From contig CAMFLL010000020.1 in the NCBI GenBank assembly GCA_945957405.1, forward strand, positions 1 through 40,032: a DNA stretch of 40,032 nucleotides, given 5' to 3'. Position 1 is the first letter of the stretch. Each line of letters begins with the position of its first letter. Below are positions 35,201 through 40,032 of the stretch, one piece after another. The notes beneath the pieces are model-generated. The model was not told the DNA's origin, did not search any database, and saw only the letters and a list, made by a program, of their open reading frames with translations. The translations under genes were made by a program, and so were the position numbers. The DNA comes from an uncultured Mycolicibacterium sp. GTDB lineage: Bacteria; Actinomycetota; Actinomycetes; Mycobacteriales; Mycobacteriaceae.

Positions 35201-35625
35201 TCGGTGCCGACCGCCACCGCTATGTGGTGACGTGCAACGGACATCCCATCCCATTGCTGGCCACCGACAATCCTGACATCCAGGTCGGCGGAGTGCGCTA
35301 CCGCGCATGGCAACCGCCGAGCGCGCTGCACCCGACGATCACTGTCGACGGGCCGTTGCGTTTCGAACTCGTCGACACCGCATCGGGGATGTCGCGCGGT
35401 GGCTGCACCTACCACGTCTCCCATCCGGGCGGCCGCTCGTACGACAGCCCGCCGGTCAATGCCGTGGAGGCCGAATCGCGGCGTGGCCGCCGCTTCGAGG
35501 CGACCGGTTTCACGCCCGGCATCCTCGACATGTCCGCCATCAGGGAACGGCAGGCCCGGCAGTCCACCGACGTCGGCGCGCCGGGCATCCTCGACCTGCG
35601 CCGGGTGCGTACCGTGCTGCAGTGA
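32290..35625 (+). CDS. Transglutaminase-like peptidase fused to DUF2126 amidoligase (Rv2566-like)
   Basis: A 1111-residue two-part enzyme. Residues 1-270 are a bacterial transglutaminase-like cysteine protease with its N-terminal domain; the triad is Cys188 (GIGSCRDSAW), His237 (DLHAWAEVYIPG) and Asp253 (GMDATSG). From about 330 (RLTVGGEPTFVSID) to the end is DUF2126, a putative amidoligase related to the glutamine-synthetase/GCS fold; EVNVAPTSSFAE, GTGGGNHITLGG (His711) and LELRGFEMPPHH are its key blocks. One half could form amide bonds and the other cleave them. The substrate is unknown. ATG 32290 (MAIKVALEHR) was chosen over two upstream starts by family N-terminus. It heads a four-gene operon. 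Confidence 0.92.
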   Translation: MAIKVALEHRTSYTFDRLVEVYPHVIRLRPAPHSRTPIEAYSLEVEPGEHFINWQQDAFGNFLARVVFPERMRRLTITVGLIADLKVINPFDFFIEDYAETVPFGYPKALLEDLKPYLRPVDEGEEGTGPGDLVQAWVQNFSVPAGTRTIDFLVALNRAVNADVGYSVRMEPGVQTPDFTLRSGIGSCRDSAWLLVSVLRQLGLAARFVSGYLVQLSSDVEALDGPSGPAADFTDLHAWAEVYIPGAGWIGMDATSGLFAGEGHIPLSATPHPASSAPITGATGVAETELDFSNTVTRVHEDPRVTLPYTETAWGAIVDLGDRVDERLAAGDVRLTVGGEPTFVSIDNQVDPEWTTDADGPHKRERASALAARLKDIWAPQGLVQRSQGKWYPGEPLPRWQIGLYWRADGQPLWRDGALLADPWNDEQRVALPSLPDDAGGRVLTALAAGLRLPSSQVRPAYEDALSRLAAAVRRPAGPAVDADDDLEADSSAARAGLLEKLDATVTEPTAYVLPLHRRDDDTGWASADWTLRRGRIVLLDGDSPAGLRLPLSSINWKPPRPTFPADPLADRQELPDGAADDDHAEVEESDDAPTTAMVAEIRGGLLYIFLPPTEELDHFVDLIARLEDAVAGTGWPVVVEGYGPPSDPRLHSMSVTPDPGVIEVNVAPTSSFAEQRAQLETLYEQARLARLSTESFDVDGTHGGTGGGNHITLGGSTPASSPLLRRPDLLVSLLTYWQRHPALSYLFAGRFIGTTSQAPRVDEGRSESLYELEIAFAEIARLASSSEPHRAAQPWVTDRALRHLLTDITGNTHRAEFCIDKLYSPDSPRGRLGLLELRGFEMPPHHQMAMVQSLLVRSLVAWFWDEPLRAPLIRHGANLHGRYLLPHFLIHDIGDVAADLRAHGIDFDTSWLDPFTEFRFPRIGTAVFDGVEVELRGAIEPWNVLGEESTAGGTARYVDSSVERVQVRLIGADRHRYVVTCNGHPIPLLATDNPDIQVGGVRYRAWQPPSALHPTITVDGPLRFELVDTASGMSRGGCTYHVSHPGGRSYDSPPVNAVEAESRRGRRFEATGFTPGILDMSAIRERQARQSTDVGAPGILDLRRVRTVLQ

Positions 35626-35705
35626 TGGATTGCCGGGCCGCACTTGTGACAATGTGGGCGCTCGGCTGTCGCGGCAATGCGGTTGGACAGACATCGGTCG
35701 GTTGA
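35625..35705 (+). CDS. Possible 26-residue leader or coupling ORF
   Basis: An ATG overlapping the amidoligase stop codon (TGATG) opens a 26-codon reading frame ending at 35705, just inside the ribosome site (GAGGAGG, 35704-35710) of the next gene. Ribosomes reading it would be delivered to the TTG start at 35717. The peptide has no recognised motif and may not be retained. Similar couplings exist elsewhere, but chance is a real alternative. Confidence 0.25.
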   Translation: MDCRAALVTMWALGCRGNAVGQTSVG

Positions 35706-35716
35706 GGAGGTAGAGG

Positions 35717-38383
35717 TTGTCGCTACCCCTGCCTGCCTCCGATCCCGACCGGCTGATCGACGGCTACCGTGGCGCGCGGGCGCAGCAGACGCTCTTCGAC
35801 ACCCGCGGTGGGCTCAGCGCGGGGTACGACGAGTTCGTCGACGCCGCGGGCAACATCCGGCCCGCCTGGCGTGAACTCGCCGACATCGTCAGGGAGCGCG
35901 GCCGCGCCGGCTTGGGTCGCATGCGTGAACGGGTGCGAACGCTGGTCGACAACGACGGCATCACCTACATCGACGTGCACCATGACACCCCGCAGGGTGG
36001 TCTGGCCACCAATGGCAGCGGGTCGGCCGCCCCGGGGCCCTGGCATCTCGATCCGATCCCGCTGCTGATCTCGCCGGCGGACTGGGAGACGCTGGAGGCC
36101 GGACTGGTCCAGCGGTCGCGCCTGCTCGACGCTGTGCTTACCGATCTCTACGGGCCGCGTCGGTCGCTGACCTCCGGCGTACTGCCCGCGCAGCTGCTGT
36201 TCGCGCATCCCGGCTATCTGCGGGCGGCGCGCGGTCTGCTGGTGCCTGGACGCCACCAGTTGTTCTTGCACGGCTGCGATATCAGCAGGCACCGGACCGA
36301 GGGATTCGTCGTCAACGCCGACTGGACGCAGGCGCCCTCCGGGGCGGGGTACGCGCTGGCGGACCGCCGCGTGGTGGCACACAGCGTCCCGGACCTCTAC
36401 GAGCGCATCGCGCCCCGGCCCACGTCACCGTTCGCCCAGGCGCTGCGGCTCTCCTTGATCGAAGCCGCGCCGGAGGCCGCCGAGGACCCCGTTGTCGTGG
36501 TGCTCAGCCCCGGCATCATGTCCGAGACCGCCTTCGACCAGGCCTACCTGGCATCGGTGCTGGGCTTCCCGCTGGTGGAGAGTGCCGACCTGGTGGTGCG
36601 CGACGGCAAACTGTGGATGCGCTCGCTGGGCACCCTCAAACGTGTCGATGTGGTGTTGCGCCGCGTCGACGCCGCGTATTCGGATCCCCTGGACCTGCGC
36701 CCGGATTCCCGCCTCGGCGTCGTCGGCCTGGTTGAAGCTCAGCGCCGAGGTGCCGTCACCGTGGTGAACACCCTGGGCAGCGGCGTACTGGAGAGCCCAG
36801 GCATTCTGCGGTTCCTGCCCGAACTCGCCGAACACCTGCTCGACGAGACTCCGTTGCTACCCGCGGCGCCGTCGTACTGGGGTGGGATGGGCGCCGAACG
36901 GTCGCACCTGCTGGCCAATCTGGGCTCCCTGCTGATCAAGTCGACGGTGGGCGGTGAGGATCTCCTGGGCCCGGCGCTCTCGAAGGCCCAACTGGACGAG
37001 CTGACCGCGCGCATCAACGCCACGCCGTGGCAGTGGGTGGGCCAGGAACTGCCCCAATTCTCCACCGCGCCAACTGCGCAGTACGCCGGGGCACTGTCCT
37101 CGGCCGGCGTCGGTATGCGCCTGTTCTCCGTTTCCCAGCGGGGTGGCTACGCGCCGATGATCGGCGGCCTCGGGTACATCCTGGCCCCGGGCCAAGGCGC
37201 GCACCAGCTCAATACCGTTGCCGCCAAGGATGTCTGGGTGTTGCCGGCGACCCGCGCGGGTACCGAGAAGAGCGTCACGATCCCGTCGGTCGACGTCACG
37301 CTGCCGGTCAACGACGCCGCCGCGGCCGGGGCGGGAACCAGGGCCGTCAGTTCGCCGCGGGTGCTTTCCGATCTGTTCTGGACGGGACGGTACGCCGAGC
37401 GCGCCGAGGGGATGGCGCGCCTGCTGACGGTCACCCGGGAGCGGTTTCACGAGTACCGCCGTCGGCAGTACAACGAGGCCAGCGAGTGCGTGCCGGTGCT
37501 GCTGGGCGCGCTCGGCCAGATCACCGGCACCGACACCGGTGCCGCCGGTGACCGGGCCGAGATGATCGCCATCGCGCCCACGACGTTGTGGTCGCTGACC
37601 GCCAACCGCTACCGCTCCGGATCACTGGCGCAATCGGTCGACGGGCTGGGCCGCGCGGCCCGCGGGGTCCGTGACCAGATGTCGAACGACACCTGGATGG
37701 TGCTGGGTGCCGTGGAGCGCGCGGTACTCAACAACACCGCTACACCACCGGATTCTCATGAGCCGGGCGACACCCAGATGGCGCTCGCGCACGCGCAGAC
37801 CCTCGCCGGCATGCTGGCGCTGTCCGGGGTGGCCGCCGAGTCGATGGTGCAGGATGTCGGCTGGATGATGATGGAGACCGGTAAACGCATCGAGCGCGGG
37901 TTGTGGCTGGCGGCGCTGTTGCGCGCCACCATGACCGTCGAACGCGGCTGGGAGGCCGAACAGACCATCACGGAGTCGACGCTGGTGGCCTGCGAGTCCT
38001 CGGTCATCTACCGCCGTCGCAATCTGGGCAAGGTCAGTGTGGCGGCCGTGGCCGAACTGCTGCTGTTCGACGCCGAGAACCCGCGTTCGCTGGCCTATCA
38101 GTTGGAACGCCTGAAGATCAGCCTTCGCGCGCTGCCCGGCGCCTCGGGCTCGACGCGCACCGAACGCCTGGTCGAGGAGATCAGCACCCGGCTGCGCCGG
38201 CTCGACCCCGCCGAACTCGAGCACGTCGACGCCGACGGCGTCCGCAGCGAACTCCGGGGCCTGCTCGACGGCGTGCAGGCCGGCCTGCGCGACCTGTCCA
38301 ACGTCATCACCGCGACCCAGTTGTCGCTGCCTGGCGGCATGCAGCCGCTGTGGGGCCCCGACGAGCGCAGGCAGATGCCGTGA
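35717..38383 (+). CDS. Circularly permuted ATP-grasp protein with C-terminal alpha-E domain (Rv2567-like)
   Basis: An 888-residue two-domain protein. Residues 1 to about 520 are a circularly permuted ATP-grasp ligase-like domain; HGCDISRHRTEGFVVNADWTQAPSGAGYALADRRVVAHSVPDLY and SAGVGMRLFSVSQRGGYAPMIGGLGY are family blocks. About 540-870 is the helical alpha-E domain (SDLFWTGRYAERAEGMARLLTVTRERF). Such proteins are predicted to form peptide-like amide bonds but lack a defined product. The start is TTG at 35717 with GAGGAGG 6 bases before it; no ATG or GTG fits. The stop overlaps the next start by GTGA. Confidence 0.9.
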   Translation: MSLPLPASDPDRLIDGYRGARAQQTLFDTRGGLSAGYDEFVDAAGNIRPAWRELADIVRERGRAGLGRMRERVRTLVDNDGITYIDVHHDTPQGGLATNGSGSAAPGPWHLDPIPLLISPADWETLEAGLVQRSRLLDAVLTDLYGPRRSLTSGVLPAQLLFAHPGYLRAARGLLVPGRHQLFLHGCDISRHRTEGFVVNADWTQAPSGAGYALADRRVVAHSVPDLYERIAPRPTSPFAQALRLSLIEAAPEAAEDPVVVVLSPGIMSETAFDQAYLASVLGFPLVESADLVVRDGKLWMRSLGTLKRVDVVLRRVDAAYSDPLDLRPDSRLGVVGLVEAQRRGAVTVVNTLGSGVLESPGILRFLPELAEHLLDETPLLPAAPSYWGGMGAERSHLLANLGSLLIKSTVGGEDLLGPALSKAQLDELTARINATPWQWVGQELPQFSTAPTAQYAGALSSAGVGMRLFSVSQRGGYAPMIGGLGYILAPGQGAHQLNTVAAKDVWVLPATRAGTEKSVTIPSVDVTLPVNDAAAAGAGTRAVSSPRVLSDLFWTGRYAERAEGMARLLTVTRERFHEYRRRQYNEASECVPVLLGALGQITGTDTGAAGDRAEMIAIAPTTLWSLTANRYRSGSLAQSVDGLGRAARGVRDQMSNDTWMVLGAVERAVLNNTATPPDSHEPGDTQMALAHAQTLAGMLALSGVAAESMVQDVGWMMMETGKRIERGLWLAALLRATMTVERGWEAEQTITESTLVACESSVIYRRRNLGKVSVAAVAELLLFDAENPRSLAYQLERLKISLRALPGASGSTRTERLVEEISTRLRRLDPAELEHVDADGVRSELRGLLDGVQAGLRDLSNVITATQLSLPGGMQPLWGPDERRQMP

Positions 38384-39336
38384 CCGCCTTTCCCGACGGG
38401 CCCGTGCCCGCACCGGAAAACGGTGCGCACACACGCGGTTACCACGTCACCCACCAGACCATATACACCTACTCCGATGTGGTGACCAGTTCCTATGGGC
38501 GTGGGTTCCTCACCCCGCGGGACTCCGCCCGGCAGCGCTGCGTGACCCACGAGCTGCGCATCGATCCGGAACCCAGCGACCGGTCCACCAGCCGCGACGC
38601 CTACGGCAATCTCAGCTCCTATTTCCATGTGACCGACCGGCACCGGGTGTTGACGGTCACCAGCAGCTCGGTGGTGGAGGTCGACGCGCCACCGCCTGAT
38701 CTGTACGGCGCAGGTTCTGCGGTGGCGCCGTGGGAGATCGCCCGGCCGGTCGGGCTCGACGGGGCGCTGGCGACGGAGTTCACCCTGGACCTGCAGACTC
38801 CGGAGATCACGGCCGCCGTATGTGATTACGCCGCGCCTAGTTTCGAGCCGGGCCGGCCGCTGATCGAGGTCCTCACCGATCTCAACGCCAGGATCTTCGA
38901 CGATTTCACCTACCGCTCGGGCTCGACAACGGTGTCCACTCAGGTGGCCGAGGTTTTGGCCGCGCGTGAGGGGGTATGTCAGGACTTCGCACGGTTGGCG
39001 ATTGCCTGCCTGCGCGCCAATGGTCTGGCTGCCAGCTACATTTCGGGGTATCTGGCCACCGACCCGCCGCCGGGGAAGGAACGTATGGTGGGCATCGACG
39101 CCACCCACGCATGGGCAGCGGTGTGGACGCCGCAGAACATCTGGCTCGGCCTCGATCCGACCAACGACCAGATGGTCGACGAGCGGTACATCATCGTCGG
39201 GTGGGGCCGGGACTATGCTGACGTCCCGCCGCTGCGCGGCATCATCTACACCGACTCCGAGGAGAGTGTGATCGACGTGTCAGTCGACGTGGCACCGTTG
39301 GATCCGTCGTCATCGACCGGAGTTCTGCATGCGTGA
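38380..39336 (+). CDS. Transglutaminase-like cysteine peptidase (Rv2569c-like)
   Basis: A 318-residue stand-alone transglutaminase-like protein with the N-terminal beta-domain (YHVTHQTIYTYSDVV, LRIDPEPSDRST) and core domain. The catalytic triad is Cys200 (EGVCQDFARLAIACLR), His243 (IDATHAWAAVW) and Asp259 (LGLDPTND). In bacteria this family is usually proteolytic rather than cross-linking. No signal peptide is present, so it is cytoplasmic. GTG 38380 overlaps the preceding stop. The next gene overlaps its end by 8 bases, so the four genes are translated as one unit. Confidence 0.92.
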   Translation: MTAFPDGPVPAPENGAHTRGYHVTHQTIYTYSDVVTSSYGRGFLTPRDSARQRCVTHELRIDPEPSDRSTSRDAYGNLSSYFHVTDRHRVLTVTSSSVVEVDAPPPDLYGAGSAVAPWEIARPVGLDGALATEFTLDLQTPEITAAVCDYAAPSFEPGRPLIEVLTDLNARIFDDFTYRSGSTTVSTQVAEVLAAREGVCQDFARLAIACLRANGLAASYISGYLATDPPPGKERMVGIDATHAWAAVWTPQNIWLGLDPTNDQMVDERYIIVGWGRDYADVPPLRGIIYTDSEESVIDVSVDVAPLDPSSSTGVLHA

Positions 39337-40032
39337 TTTCCTGTGTCCCAACTGCGGTCAGCATCTGACGTTCGAGAACTCGGTGTGTCTGTCCTGCGGC
39401 AGTCCGATCGGGTTCTCACTGCCGGACAAGGCCATGCTGGTGATCGCATCGGGGGCCGACAGTGAACATGGTGGTGCCGTCGACGCGGCCCAGTATCGAC
39501 TGTGCGCCAATCTCCATGTCGCCGAGTGCAACTGGCTGGTCCGCCTCGATCCGACCAGAACGGTGCAGGGGGAGCTGTGCGCGTCGTGCAAGCTCACCAG
39601 GACCAGGCCCAACAATGCCGACACCAAGGCGTTGGCGGCCTTCGCCGTTGCCGAGCGGGCCAAGCGGCGGCTGATCGCCGAACTGTCTGAACTCAAGCTG
39701 CCGATCGTCGGGCGTGACGACGACGCCGACTATGGACTGGCCTTCGACCTGCTGTCCAGCGAGTCCGACAAGGTCTTCACGGGCCATCAAAACGGCATCA
39801 TCACACTGGATCTCGCCGAGGGTGATGACGTGCACCGCGAGCAACTGCGCGTCTCGATGGCCGAGCCCTACCGTACGTTGCTCGGCCATTTCCGCCATGA
39901 GATCGGGCACTATTACTTCTACCGTCTGATCGGCACGTCGCCCGAATACCTCACGCGGTTCCATGAGCTGTTCGGCGACCCGGATGCCGACTATCAGGCG
40001 GCGCTGGACCGGCATTACAGCCAGGGTGCGCC
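39329..40032 (+). CDS. Zinc-ribbon putative metallopeptidase (Rv2568c-like), cut by window edge
   Basis: The visible 234 codons begin with a zinc ribbon (Cys6, Cys9, Cys20, Cys23 in FLCPNCGQ and SVCLSCGS), followed by more cysteines (59, 67, 84, 87) and a metallopeptidase motif HEIGH (His190, Glu191, His194) in HFRHEIGHYYFYRLIG. It belongs to the putative zinc-binding metallopeptidase family found next to alpha-E and transglutaminase genes. Substrate unknown. The C-terminus lies beyond the right edge; family members are about 340 residues. The ATG at 39329 lies inside the end of the transglutaminase gene. Confidence 0.88.
   Translation, partial: MRDFLCPNCGQHLTFENSVCLSCGSPIGFSLPDKAMLVIASGADSEHGGAVDAAQYRLCANLHVAECNWLVRLDPTRTVQGELCASCKLTRTRPNNADTKALAAFAVAERAKRRLIAELSELKLPIVGRDDDADYGLAFDLLSSESDKVFTGHQNGIITLDLAEGDDVHREQLRVSMAEPYRTLLGHFRHEIGHYYFYRLIGTSPEYLTRFHELFGDPDADYQAALDRHYSQGA

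Noticed and set aside
35629..35678. ATTGCCG/CGGCAAT inverted repeat between the amidoligase and ATP-grasp genes as a terminator
   Set aside because: Seven-base arms with a 36-base loop inside a tight operon are unlikely to terminate transcription.

Overview
The window is high-GC actinobacterial DNA with mycobacterial character. It carries a non-discriminating-type aspartyl-tRNA synthetase, Ddn-type deazaflavin (F420) and luciferase-like oxidoreductases, paired FadE-type acyl-CoA dehydrogenases, a HelD RNA-polymerase motor, a mycobacterial LexA box and many leaderless or GTG starts. From memory, several genes match the M. tuberculosis Rv2566-Rv2578c neighbourhood (radical SAM Rv2578c, metallopeptidase Rv2575, reductase Rv2573, aspS Rv2572c, DUF389 Rv2571c, YjbR Rv2570, amidoligase/transglutaminase cluster Rv2566-Rv2569c). 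Extra catabolic genes sit between them, which suggests a fast-growing environmental Mycolicibacterium. No tRNA, rRNA, insertion sequence, prophage or CRISPR array was seen. No gene-free stretch exceeds about 210 bases.

Layout. 1-3880: a catalase-related peroxidase (cut by the left edge), a lipoprotein, a secreted two-cysteine protein and HelD. 3881-5031: a divergent promoter region with a LexA box, then a radical SAM protein. 5041-9834: two divergent operons, NTF2-like protein with two acyl-CoA dehydrogenases on the minus strand and a luciferase-like oxidoreductase with an acyl-CoA thioesterase on the plus strand. Between them lies a perfect 23-bp palindrome plus a degenerate second copy. 9831-16736: DUF885 protein, YpfJ-type metallopeptidase, carboxylesterase, ketopantoate-reductase-like protein and AspRS.

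16733-30908 is the main catabolic region. After a Ddn-like protein it holds two operon sets around an AcoR-type activator. Set one (minus strand) is aldehyde dehydrogenase, iron-type alcohol dehydrogenase, a lambda-crystallin-like 3-hydroxyacyl dehydrogenase, and a Baeyer-Villiger monooxygenase (BVMO) fused to an HSL-type hydrolase. Set two is an SDR alcohol dehydrogenase (minus strand), diverging from a stand-alone HSL hydrolase and a second BVMO. A thiolase with its divergent HxlR regulator follows. Together these give the classic steps alcohol to ketone to ester or lactone to hydroxy acid to aldehyde acid to dicarboxylic acid, then beta-oxidation. The activator has lost the GAFTGA loop and Walker B, so it probably does not work through sigma-54.

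30880-40032: a YjbR protein, a DUF389 membrane protein, then a tight four-gene operon: transglutaminase-DUF2126 amidoligase, circularly permuted ATP-grasp with alpha-E domain, a second transglutaminase, and a zinc-ribbon metallopeptidase (cut by the right edge). This resembles predicted but biochemically uncharacterised amide-bond-forming and amide-bond-cleaving systems and is the best candidate here for an undescribed biological system.
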